A DNA stretch of 64,000 nucleotides from Arthrobacter terricola (GTDB lineage Bacteria > Actinomycetota > Actinomycetes > Actinomycetales > Micrococcaceae), in assembly GCF_004354015.1 (NCBI RefSeq), contig NZ_SMRU01000027.1, forward strand, positions 1 to 64,000. The letters run 5' to 3'. Positions 8,343 through 16,727 of the stretch are shown one piece after another. Under the pieces are notes generated by a model. It was not told the origin of the DNA, searched no databases, and saw only the letters and a program-made list of their open reading frames with translations. Every line of letters begins with the position of its first letter. The first letter of the stretch is position 1. Position numbers and translations under genes: made by a program.

Positions 8343-8927
8343 ATGGAGAAGTTGAAGCTGCCGGTGTTCTCCTGCAGCCTTGATCCGTCCAGCCGCAGCA
8401 GGGCGCTGGCACACATCAGCTCGGATCTGCTCAAGGCGGCCGGCCACGATGCGCCGGTGCTCGACCTCGCGTACCTCGAGCTTCCTCCGTTCGACAACGA
8501 CCGGGTGTTCGACAGCCCCGTGTTCCGCGACCTGCACCAGATCGTGCAGGCCTCCGACGGCGTCATACTGGCCTTCCCGATCTACAACTGGGCGCCGTCG
8601 TCGACAGTGAAGTCATTCATCGAAGCGACTGGCGCGACCGGCGACAAGGGACAGACCGCCGCGTGGTTCGACAAGGTCGTCACCTTCGTCTGCGCCGCCG
8701 GGCTCACGCACAGCTACATGGCCACAGGAATACTGGCCCAATCGATGATGTACGACTTCAAATGCGTGCTGAACCCCTACACCGCCTACATCGCCGACCG
8801 AGACTGGGAGACCCAGATCGAACTCACCGCAGACAGGAAGACCCGGCTCGAGAAGACCGTCACTGTCCACGCCGAGTTAGCCACCCTGCTCCGCAACAGG
8901 AGCTACCGCTCCGACTGGGAAGTCTGA
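8343..8927 (+). CDS. NADPH-dependent FMN reductase-like flavoprotein
   Basis: 194-aa flavodoxin-fold protein. The N-terminal FSCSLDPSSRSRAL (about 9-22) is the FMN phosphate-binding loop (GSxRxxSxxxxL type), and DGVILAFPIYNWAPSS then TVKSFIE (about 72-95) is the isoalloxazine-binding segment. These soluble enzymes reduce FMN, quinones or azo compounds with NAD(P)H. Ribosome-site support for ATG 8343 is weak, but it fits the domain start. It stands alone. Confidence 0.85.
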   Translation: MEKLKLPVFSCSLDPSSRSRALAHISSDLLKAAGHDAPVLDLAYLELPPFDNDRVFDSPVFRDLHQIVQASDGVILAFPIYNWAPSSTVKSFIEATGATGDKGQTAAWFDKVVTFVCAAGLTHSYMATGILAQSMMYDFKCVLNPYTAYIADRDWETQIELTADRKTRLEKTVTVHAELATLLRNRSYRSDWEV

Positions 8928-8997
8928 CCGGCCACCCATCGGAGCCAGGTAACGCCGTGGCGGCATTGGCGGTGGGCCCTCCCGGAAGAATCGTCCC

Positions 8998-9397
8998 ATG
9001 ATCGCAGTAAGTATCGCGACGGTCACGCTCAAGACCGACCGCCCCAGGGATGTTGCACGGTTCTGGTGTGACTTGCTCGGCTACCGGGTCGCCCCGAACC
9101 ACAGCGACTCCGTGATGCTCGTCGGGGACAGCGGCCCGACTCTCCTAATCCAGCCGTCGATGAGTCCGCCCACCGGCAGCGCGACACCATCTGGACCTCC
9201 GACCCGAAGACCAGCGCGCCTGCAACAAGCGCGCACTTGAGCTCGGAGCCTCCACGGCCCACATCGGTCAGTCCGGACAGGAGAGCTGGACCGTGATGGC
9301 CGATCCAGGCGGCAACCACTTCTGCATTCTCCAGTCGCGGGCCGACTACGAAGCAGCGCTGGCCAAGGACCCAGGCAGTCCAACGCCCCTGGATTGA
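8998..9397 (+). pseudogene. VOC/glyoxalase-like gene, frameshifted
   Basis: The frame from ATG 8998 encodes a VOC N-terminus (VTLKTDRPRDVARFWCDLLG) but ends out of register at 9240. Two further frames supply the missing middle and end: RDTIW, then DLRPEDQRACNKRALELGAS, followed by SWTVMADPGGNHFCIL and a stop at 9397. At least two indels around 9180-9200 are needed to rejoin them. The intact family member would be about 135 aa; this copy is inactivated unless the indels are sequencing errors. Confidence 0.75.
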
Positions 9398-9449
9398 TTC
9401 CACTGGGATGCCGCCACCAGGCGATCAAAGAAGAGGTAGGAACCGAATA

Positions 9450-9464
9450 GGCCCGAAAGGGGCC
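9450..9464. terminator. Small hairpin between convergent pseudogenes
   Basis: GGCCC, a five-base GAAAG loop and GGGCC lie 53 bases after the VOC pseudogene and 21 bases from the end of the convergent recombinase pseudogene. The stem is short; a shared terminator is a guess. Confidence 0.25.
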
Positions 9465-9484
9465 GTGCCCGGTGTAGGTTCTGG

Positions 9485-10352
9485 TCAGGCGTCGTTGTCG
9501 GCGAGGGCGCGGTATCGCGAGGCGACTGAGGGGCGGTGGCCGGCGTTCTTGCCGGTTTTGATGGTCAGCTTCTCACGATGTCGGGTATCGGTGTGCCCTT
9601 GTCGCGGAGCGCGCGGGCGAAGAGCACGTCGTCCTCGTCGATCACCTTCGGGCGGCCGCCGTGGTTGCCGCGCGCGGCCGCGGCCTGCTGCCCTTCGAGA
9701 GTCTCGCGGATGTAGTCGCGGTCGAGTTGGGAGGCGACGGCAAGTACGGCGAAGAGCATGGAGCCCATGCCGTGCGGGTCGTAGACGCCGGTCAGCGGTC
9801 CGCTCAGCAACTCCAGCTGCACCCCGCCGTCATGGAGCCTTGCGGATAGGGTCATCAGCTCCGCGGCATTGCGCGCCAGGCGTTTCATCTCGTGCACGGT
9901 CAGGATCACCGGCTGTTCCGGTGCGGCGGTCTTGATCTCGTGGGCGAGGATGACTGCTTTCTCCAAGCTCGGGGCGGATCTTGATGCGGGTGCTGATCTT
10001 CTCGGCGAACATCCGCGTGCAGCGCGCGGCCGCGAGGGCGTCGAGCTGGGACTGTAGTTCCTGGGTGGCGCTGGAGCATCGGGCGTAGCCGATCCGGATC
10101 GGCGTCCCGGTCGTCTCCGACAACGCCGCAGCGATCGCGGGGCCCCGTGTCCACTTTCTGCCCGGTCCGCGGCCGGCGGGAACGGGCACGGCGAGCCCGT
10201 CGCAAGGCGGGCACGAGGATGAACCGCGCGGTGTGGTACTTTGCTGTGGTCTTCCCGGCCCGGGTCCGGCAGACGCTCCCGGCTGGCACCTCGCATTGTG
10301 GGCAGGGATGGCGTTCGACCGCTGCCGCGGCGTCGTCGGGTCCGAGTTGCAT
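9485..10352 (-). pseudogene. Zinc-finger serine recombinase, three frameshifts
   Basis: Four frames in series rebuild one actinobacterial serine recombinase of about 285 aa. From ATG 10352: a zinc-finger-like head (HPCPQCEVPAGSVCRTRAG). In the next frame: IRIGYARCSSATQELQSQLD (catalytic Ser region) up to FAEKISTRIKIRPEL. In a third: EKAVILAHEIK, then HEMKRLARNAAELM and GNHGGRPKVIDEDD to GTPIPDIVR. In a fourth: LTIKTGKNAGHRPSVAS, ending at 9485. Each join is a one-base type shift (about 10190, 9965 and 9570). Related intact genes accompany Tn3-like elements. This copy cannot make a full protein. Confidence 0.85.
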
Positions 10353-10631
10353 ACCGACAGTCTCGCAGAACCCTGTCAAGATCCGGGTTGGTTGTGAGAG
10401 GGGATTGTGCGAATCGCGGCTTGCGGATCCTCGGCTTGGATTTGCACTGTTCGTAAAACTGTCACAACTGACCATTTATGAGAATTATCGGGAAGACCAG
10501 AGGACACGGACGGAGGATGGCGGAGTGGCCTGAGCCGCATCCAGAGCCCGTTCGGTTTCCGCTGCCGACACTGGAGATAGACTCGATGATGGCAGTTTTT
10601 GCCGTTGCTCTCTACGGGCCGAGGAGGACTC

Positions 10632-11390
10632 TTGCTCATCCACAGGGCGCATGTCCCAGTCCATCTCCAGCCTAAAGATCTTTCGAAGTGGCCTTTCACC
10701 GTTGCAGGTGTGAGGCAGCTCATTTCGGACGGACTGGAATTCATGGCACCGATCACGTTTCTCGTGGGCGAGAACGGCTCCGGCAAGTCCACCCTCATAG
10801 AGGCCGTGGCGGGCGCGCTCAAACTCGACTCGCACGGAGGACAGGCCGGCGGCAAGTATGCGCCGGCGCGGCCCAATACCGAGCTCGGGGAGATCCTCAG
10901 GCTCGATGCTTCGGTAGAGGGCATGAGGGAGTTCATGGGCCGGCGTCAGGCCAGAAGAGGATTCTTCCTCCGGGCCGAGACCGCCTTCAGCATGATGAAT
11001 AGCTTCAGCAGGGTCCCCGGTTACTGGTCCGCGGACACGGCGACAATGAGTCATGGTGAAGGCTTCATGGCCGTCTTCAACGAGATGTTCAAACGCCCGG
11101 GCATCTATCTCATGGACGAGCCCGAGTCGGCATTGTCCTTCGTATCCACGCTCGAGCTTGCCTCGCTCCTGCAGACTCTTGCGGACACGGGGGCGCAAGT
11201 CATCTGCGCGACACACTCGCCGATACTCACGGCGATCCCGGGTTCTGAGGTCCTGGAAATCGACGAACACGGCTTCCGGTCTATGCCTTGGGAAGACCTG
11301 TCACTCGTGGGAAAGCGGCGCCGATACCTTGACAATCCAGCCAGGTTCCTCGGTGTCCGGGCTGGAGACCAAGACCGACGGCAAGCGTAA
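10632..11390 (+). CDS. AAA-family ATPase (ABC-type fold, AAA_21-like)
   Basis: 252-aa soluble ATPase. It has Walker A GENGSGKST (about 46-54), Walker B IYLMDEPESAL (about 158-168) and the switch histidine in CATHSP (about 191-196); the inserted middle MSHGEGF is the signature-like loop. It belongs to the small ABC-type AAA ATPases often found on mobile DNA. I prefer the TTG at 10632, four bases after GAGGAGG (10621-10627); an ATG at 10599 would add 11 residues. It lies between Tn3-type remnants with an unknown gene convergent to it, so it may be cargo. Function unknown. Confidence 0.82.
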   Translation: MLIHRAHVPVHLQPKDLSKWPFTVAGVRQLISDGLEFMAPITFLVGENGSGKSTLIEAVAGALKLDSHGGQAGGKYAPARPNTELGEILRLDASVEGMREFMGRRQARRGFFLRAETAFSMMNSFSRVPGYWSADTATMSHGEGFMAVFNEMFKRPGIYLMDEPESALSFVSTLELASLLQTLADTGAQVICATHSPILTAIPGSEVLEIDEHGFRSMPWEDLSLVGKRRRYLDNPARFLGVRAGDQDRRQA

Positions 11391-11435
11391 GCCGCATTAG
11401 GGTTCTGTCTGGCGACCTTTTTGCTTCGTCCGGAC

Positions 11436-11900
11436 CTATTCCTGATCCGTATGCCGCAGCCCGGCACGCCACGCGGCATATACTTCGGTCCTGTACTCGG
11501 ACGCCGGTTTGACCTCCTCATGTTCGAGTTTCGATGCGTTCCAGAGCACCGCCCCGCTATCGTGCATCAGTTGGTACAGATGGACGACATCGGCCACGGT
11601 GATTCCGAAAGTCGGTGTGGGTCTGTTGCCTGGGACCATCTCCGAGATCGAGGTGACCATGAGAGTTCCATCGTGCAAACGCAGCGGGAACCGGATGCCC
11701 GCCATGTGGTCCTCGGTTATTCCCGGGTGCTCTGCGGCGTAGTTCATGTACTCCCAGACGGGCACGGGCGGACGGTCCGGCGACACCGGTCCCGCAAGAG
11801 TGCCGAGCGGCTTAATCCGGTCCCGGGCCTCCTCCGGTATATGTTCTTCGACAGCGCGAAGCCTTGCCAGACGCGCGGTCTCGCTCATTTCGTGCGTCAT
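11436..11900 (-). CDS. Hypothetical protein, 154 aa
   Basis: ATG 11900 follows an AGGAG and opens MTHEMSETARLARLRAVEEH. The frame stays open further upstream, but this start has the only good ribosome site. The protein is soluble with no motif I recognise (central TPTFGITVADVVHLYQLM). It converges on the AAA ATPase gene with 45 bases between, and sits between transposon fragments. Codon use looks genuine. Confidence 0.65.
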   Translation of the reverse strand: MTHEMSETARLARLRAVEEHIPEEARDRIKPLGTLAGPVSPDRPPVPVWEYMNYAAEHPGITEDHMAGIRFPLRLHDGTLMVTSISEMVPGNRPTPTFGITVADVVHLYQLMHDSGAVLWNASKLEHEEVKPASEYRTEVYAAWRAGLRHTDQE

Positions 11901-11953
11901 GCGGGTTCTCCTGACTGGAATTCCACTTGCTGGACATAACCTATGGCTGAAAT

Positions 11954-12550
11954 TTACGTGACGCAAAACATGACACCACGTCCGCGGGGCGAACAGTACA
12001 CGCGGTTCCAGGGCGCTTCTTGGATGGTGAGATTGAGTACGAGGTCGCCCATGCGGCGGACGGTGTGCTGGATGTAGGGCGTGATGGTGGCCAGGTCATC
12101 GCTGTCGACGGGATAGCCCTCGGCGGCGAGGCCGTTGGCGACGTCTGTGATGTCCAGTGCGGTCGAGTAGATCGCGCAGTTGGCCAGCAACTCGTTGAAC
12201 TTGACCACCCGCTCTTGGTGATCGGGGTCGTTGTGTTCGCCGCCTCATAGGTCATGCCCAGATACTCGCGGACGAATTGCCGGTGCCGCTTCGCGGTGCG
12301 TTCGCCCCCGTCTCGAGGGACACCTCAACCGGCAGCCCAGCACGCCGCGCATGGAATCGACAACCACGGCCGGGATGTCCGGCAACTTCGGGAAGTACCC
12401 CAGCCGCTGATACGCCTTCAGCCGCACAACCAGGGCCAGCAGGCTCTGCGTCTTCCCACGTGCCCACGCGATCTCCTCAGGCGTCGGCTTGAACGCCTCG
12501 GCCAACTCCCGTGCAGACACGACCCGCTTGAACCGCAACAGTAGGCGGTC
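11954..12550 (-). pseudogene. Tn3-family transposase with internal deletion
   Basis: Two ends of one tnpA are joined. The head (about 12540-12260) reads RFKRVVSARELAEAF then GYFPKLPDIPAVVVD, the N-terminal DUF4158 region of a Tn3-type transposase. The tail (about 12230-11954) reads ERVVKFNELLANCAIYST then GYPVDSDDLATITPYIQHTV, the extreme C-terminus of the DDE_Tnp_Tn3 domain. A normal protein has about 950-1000 residues; some 700, including the DDE catalytic core, are gone. Start and end limits are approximate. Confidence 0.82.
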
Positions 12551-12721
12551 CGATCGATCGACGCCAACCCCCGACACCCCCAGCAATATCACCACCCGGA
12601 CCGCAAAACCGTACCCACAGTCCGGGATGGCCAGCCACCCTAGAGCACACCATGGACCGGGTCCCGCCGGGCCACGACCCCTTTCAGGCGTATTCGGTTC
12701 CCACCCCAAGAACACCGCCAC

Positions 12722-13336
12722 ATAGCGATCGAACCCACAAGGCGGGTCTCGAAAGCGGACGGCTCCCAGACCACCGACCTGCAACGCCACGCGCTCCTCG
12801 TCGCCGGCATCCAGACTGACCACTTGTACGAAGACAAGGCGTCCGGGAAGAAGGATGACAGACCACAACTGGCCCGCTGCCTCAAGGCGCTGCGGCACGG
12901 CGACACCCTTGTCGTCTGGAAACTGGACCTGCTCGGCCTGGACCTGCGCCACCTGGTCAACATCGTCCACGACCTGACAGAACGCGGCATCGGTCTGAAG
13001 GTTCTCACCGGCCAAGGCGCCGCCATCGACACCACCACCGCCTCCGGCAATCTCGTCTTCGGGAACTTCGCCGCCCTGGCCGAATTCGAACGCGAGCTCG
13101 TCCCCGAACGCACCAAAGCAGGGCTCGCCTCCGCCCGGGCCCGCGGACGCAACGGCGGACGCCCCTACAAAATGACCCCGGCCAAATTCGGGCTCGCCAT
13201 GGCCTCCATGGGCAAGCCCGGCACCAAGATCAGCGACCTCTGAACCGACCTCGGGATCATCCGCCAGACCCTCTATAGGCATGTCTCACCCACGGGAGAA
13301 CTGCGCCCAGACGGCCAAAAACTGCTGTCGAGATAG
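12722..13336 (+). pseudogene. Tn3-type resolvase, catalytically dead
   Basis: In-frame similarity to a serine resolvase runs from about 12743 (RVSKADGSQTTDLQ, containing the nucleophilic Ser) through YEDKASGKKDDRP, GQGAAIDTTTASG and ALAEFERELV to a TGA at 13241-13243. The same frame then continues TDLGIIRQTLYRH, the C-terminal HTH, ending at 13336, so TGA replaces a sense codon. The usual KLDRLGRD motif reads KLDLLGLD: both catalytic arginines became leucine. The first beta strand (MxxGYA) has also been lost. Confidence 0.85.
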
Positions 13337-13690
13337 CGACTGCCGTGCGCCGGCTTCGACCTAGACCTGTCTCTGCTGTGTGCATTCGGGCGGGATTGCG
13401 GAGCCTCCCAGCGACAAACTCCAGACAGTGCTGCGGTGCCCCAGGAACGGTGAGCCCGTCAATCTGCACCGACCTGGTCGTCCCCACCGGCAAACGGAAG
13501 GACCACAGCCCAGCGCATCTAAAAGGCCCTCACCGCGCACGAGAAACGCCAGTCCTACCCCGATGCCGTTGAACAGGCACGCCCGGACTTTGGCGTGCCC
13601 TCGCCGGCATCGTGATTCGCCCGTCAGCCGGGGACTTCATCGATGCAACTTGCCTGCTTTCCGGCAGGGCTAGGCGGGCCGGCTGGATCA
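13337..13690. other. Intergenic stretch, no supported gene
   Basis: About 350 bases between the dead resolvase and the first small gene of the RiPP region. Short overlapping frames only; nothing with a domain or start signal. It probably contains the junction of the mobile region. Confidence 0.45.
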
Positions 13691-13876
13691 TCATCCCCTT
13701 TCGCGACGAATTACCAGCGCCCGAAAGATGAGTCCCAGTCCTGCTCCGCAGACGGCGCCTGCACCAGCTTTGTTAAGAATCATTCCGATCCCCAAACCGA
13801 GGACGGAGACGCCAGCTGCAGCGACGGCAGCCCGCTCGTAATATGCGCGCTCATGCTCTTCGAGGATATTTACCAT
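13691..13876 (-). CDS. Small membrane protein, about 61 aa
   Basis: Starts MVNILEEHERAYYERAA with AAGGA upstream of the ATG at 13876 (an ATG two codons earlier is possible). A glycine/alanine-rich membrane segment (VAAAGVSVLGLGIGMIL) is followed by a second hydrophobic stretch (AVCGAGLGLIF) and a basic end RRERG. It lies 179 bases beyond the last thiopeptide gene in the same direction and could be a late gene of that operon, for example an accessory or immunity membrane protein. That role is inference from position only. Confidence 0.55.
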   Translation of the reverse strand: MVNILEEHERAYYERAAVAAAGVSVLGLGIGMILNKAGAGAVCGAGLGLIFRALVIRRERG

Positions 13877-14055
13877 CTTCATTCCTTTGTCTCGTGGGAT
13901 TGGATCTCAGCCCAAGTCAATTAGCGTCTCTTCACTTTGGCCCCTAGGGTTTCCGTTAGACGGGCTCTCCTGTCTTTCCTCTTTATGTATGCAGCGACGG
14001 GGCGCCGCGGTGAAGATCACGTCAGCGGCGTCTCCTCCGAGTACACCGCTCGAGA

Positions 14056-15711
14056 TTACGAAGCCGGATCAGAGGGTCGACCGACAGCAACAATCGTGCT
14101 GACGAACGCGTCGATTCCGTTGAGGTGAAGGGCGGCATTCAAAGCGTCGTCGTTATATCCAGAAATTTCTCTCGTGGAAAGGCCTACTGCAGTAGCAACT
14201 AGAGCCAGGTTTTGCGCGATATGACCGCTCTCAAGTAACGCGAGACGAAGTGAACGCGAACTGTACTTCGAGCGAAGCACGTCCAGCCTGCTCACGAGCA
14301 GGAGGATAACGGGCGCCACCAGCCCATCGGGGTCCGAGAGGTATGGGCTCAGCTGGCCGAGTTCCTGCACACTAAGGCCACTGGGTTCCTTGATGAGTTC
14401 GTCGCCGCCGTCATACCGGAAAAGGCGAGCGGTTCCACGGCCGCCGTCGGTGACAATTACGCGGCATTCGGTTGGTTGGAGCGCCCCGGGACTTGGGTAC
14501 GGGCGATGCCCGTCGGAGCGAACCCCGACAGCTTCCCTGAGCAGGGTTGCAACTGCCTCTTGGGAGACAGGTCCTTCCAGGGAACCAATCGCAGTTCGCC
14601 GATGTCTCAGCACATCGCGAAGTGCGACATTACCCAAGAAAGGCTCTGGCAGCCGGGTTCCGGATCCCGCCGTCTCTCCCCCGTCAGTTCGAATCACGGG
14701 TTGGCCGGCGATCGGCTGTCTGGCGTCGTCTCCGTAACGGCTTGCTTCAAGGAACGGAATCGTCTGCGTTTGATCGACTAAGGCCGCATTCTGGATCGTC
14801 ATCAGCGACATCAGCCAGGAGAGTAGTCGCTCCTGCTCAATACTGAGACCGAGACGGTTATGGAACATGTGGATCTGCGACCAGAGGATTCGATTTACCT
14901 TATCTGGAGCTACATGATTCATAAGGCTGGCGTGATAGTCCCGAACGGCGTCGAACCAGACTGCGTAGGCGTTGTTCCGGTCATCTGCGTTGGAAGCGAC
15001 CGAAATGGCCGCTTCCACACGTGCATGCCATATTTCTGCACCTGCGTCCCAGGCTTGCTGCGCAGCTTTGCGGGGAATCTCAGTGGATCCCGGCACGGCT
15101 TCGCGGGAGAAGTCCCAGCCGGCGAAGTAACCGCGGAGTTCTCGGGTCGCTTCCGCGGGCTCCCATCCGGCAGCGTTCAGTGTCAGCGCGAGGAAGTCGA
15201 AAGCAATACGGAATCGGCGGTCTGCCTGGCCGCGGGTATTCGCGATGACTGCGGCAGCCAGGCTGGCACTGACGCAGAAGAAGTCCTCGGCGAGATGGAT
15301 GGCCCGTTCGCCCCCGTATCGGTCGGTTTCGGGCTCATATCCGACAAGGTCCACGTCGCCATCGTTCCGCCACTCCATGTCCGCTGATACGGAGTGGAAT
15401 CGCTGGTAGAAGTCCGCCGGGTCGATGCCCAGGTTTCTTCCCCCGGAAATCATCCCGAGGAGGCGATCGCGCAGGGATTCCGTTGTCCGTCGTGAAGCTT
15501 TCACGCGCACCCTCAGGTGCGGGCCCCGGTGCCAGTAGCGCAGCCAGTACCACTCCTCAACTTTCCCGGCAGCCACAGCAGATTCGACTAGCGGAGTGAT
15601 CGTGTCCAGTAGGACGGCATCGGTGCCTTCGAGTTCGCGATGAAGAAAGACTTCCAGGGTCCGCCAGATCATCTGGTTCTGGTCCTGCCGGCCTTCGGCG
15701 GTAACAGTCAC
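14056..15711 (-). CDS. Thiopeptide elimination domain-azoline dehydrogenase fusion
   Basis: 551-aa two-domain RiPP enzyme. Residues 1-280 are a LanB C-terminal type (SpaB_C, thiopeptide-type bacteriocin biosynthesis) domain with WLRYWHRGPHLRVRV; this fold eliminates glutamate from glutamylated Ser/Thr or performs the [4+2] cyclisation. Residues about 365-551 are a SagB-type flavin nitroreductase (LRHRRTAIGSLEGPVSQ, PYPSPGALQPTECRVIV, ALLESGHIAQNLALVA) that oxidises azolines to azoles. The same fusion is known as LazF in lactazole biosynthesis. It is the last gene of the coupled operon, its ATG overlapping the preceding stop (ATGA, 15708-15711). Confidence 0.88.
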   Translation of the reverse strand: MTVTAEGRQDQNQMIWRTLEVFLHRELEGTDAVLLDTITPLVESAVAAGKVEEWYWLRYWHRGPHLRVRVKASRRTTESLRDRLLGMISGGRNLGIDPADFYQRFHSVSADMEWRNDGDVDLVGYEPETDRYGGERAIHLAEDFFCVSASLAAAVIANTRGQADRRFRIAFDFLALTLNAAGWEPAEATRELRGYFAGWDFSREAVPGSTEIPRKAAQQAWDAGAEIWHARVEAAISVASNADDRNNAYAVWFDAVRDYHASLMNHVAPDKVNRILWSQIHMFHNRLGLSIEQERLLSWLMSLMTIQNAALVDQTQTIPFLEASRYGDDARQPIAGQPVIRTDGGETAGSGTRLPEPFLGNVALRDVLRHRRTAIGSLEGPVSQEAVATLLREAVGVRSDGHRPYPSPGALQPTECRVIVTDGGRGTARLFRYDGGDELIKEPSGLSVQELGQLSPYLSDPDGLVAPVILLLVSRLDVLRSKYSSRSLRLALLESGHIAQNLALVATAVGLSTREISGYNDDALNAALHLNGIDAFVSTIVAVGRPSDPAS

Positions 15712-16727
15712 GGATGGGTCCTTTCCAAGGGCGAGGGGCGGGTCTTGGTGAGCCGCAGTGCATACAGTGGTTGCTCATCGTGCGGAAGGCGAAGGCGGCT
15801 GGCGAAGTCGGCCTCGTCAAACGCACGGAAAGGGCGAGCTGACACATTCTGGGAGGCTGCGGCAAGGCACAACCATTGCGCCCACCATCCACAAAGGAGG
15901 TCGAAGTGATCCAGATCCTGTTCGTTCGCCCCCATGGCAGCCGCCGACCATACGAGGACTGTCGTTCCCCTTTCCGGCAGCACTCGGACAGTTGGTGCTG
16001 GCCGAAGGGCGGGGAAGGTCGATGCGGCGGTCATTCCGACCTCGGCTGACAATGCCAGGAGCGTCTCCACCGCGTGATGTGACGGAGGGGCTTCGTTTTC
16101 GGTCGGGGTGGGGCCACTCGTTCGCTTGTCGAAGAGCGCCCCTATCGTCCAGCCTGAAAACTGCGACAGAAACCCGGCCACCGGCTGTGGGCACCGTTGT
16201 TCCAGAACCACCCTCAGTGCAACTTCGCCGTGCTCCCACCGAGCGTGTTCCGGCCGCAGGGCAGTGTGCCCGCTCCAACTGATCAACTGGAGGTTTGCGA
16301 TTAGGTGTCCTAGCTCGTGATTGACCAGAGATCGGCGGAGGGCACCGTAGGTATCGGGAAGATTGGAGCCGGTGCCCGACAAGCGCAGCGCCCGCGGGAT
16401 GCCGCACCCGGCTGCCTCGGCCGCGGCCTCGGTGCTGCGTATCCCCCGGGGGCACGGATACGAGCGGTGCGGCGCGTACCACTCAGCAGGAGTCGTGCGT
16501 CTTATCCGCAGGGTCTCCCAGATGGCTGCAGCCCAGAACATGGCTGGATCAATGTCCGGGTTCTCTCCGACGGCTGTACGCCGAAGTTGTGCTGCCGCGT
16601 ACTGGACCGCGTCCGCGGGCACTGGTTCAACCATCGCCGTGCGGAGCGTCGATGGTGCTGGCAGTATCCGCTTGCCCCATGTACGACACCAGACAGCATC
16701 CGACGGGTTCGCTTGTGGGTCTGTCAT
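15708..16727 (-). CDS. Nitroreductase-like protein of the thiopeptide cluster
   Basis: 339-aa protein between the YcaO gene and the fusion enzyme, coupled to both by 4-base overlaps. The C-terminal part (GWWAQWLCLAAASQNVSARP, FRAFDEADFASRLRLP, then EQPLYALRLT) matches the end of the SagB/nitroreductase fold, where the helix carries flavin contacts. The N-terminal half is diverged and flavin-phosphate residues are not obvious. It may be a second dehydrogenase subunit that dimerises with the SagB domain of the fusion, or a non-catalytic partner. No role is proven. Confidence 0.65.
   Translation of the reverse strand: MTDPQANPSDAVWCRTWGKRILPAPSTLRTAMVEPVPADAVQYAAAQLRRTAVGENPDIDPAMFWAAAIWETLRIRRTTPAEWYAPHRSYPCPRGIRSTEAAAEAAGCGIPRALRLSGTGSNLPDTYGALRRSLVNHELGHLIANLQLISWSGHTALRPEHARWEHGEVALRVVLEQRCPQPVAGFLSQFSGWTIGALFDKRTSGPTPTENEAPPSHHAVETLLALSAEVGMTAASTFPALRPAPTVRVLPERGTTVLVWSAAAMGANEQDLDHFDLLCGWWAQWLCLAAASQNVSARPFRAFDEADFASRLRLPHDEQPLYALRLTKTRPSPLERTHP

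Noticed and set aside
7960..8412. Open frames of about 107 and 135 codons on opposite strands
   Set aside because: They overlap each other and the reductase start, and have no start signal or domain pattern.
12245..13282. A 345-codon minus-strand frame
   Set aside because: Only its last about 96 codons resemble the Tn3 transposase; the rest is the antisense of the resolvase gene.
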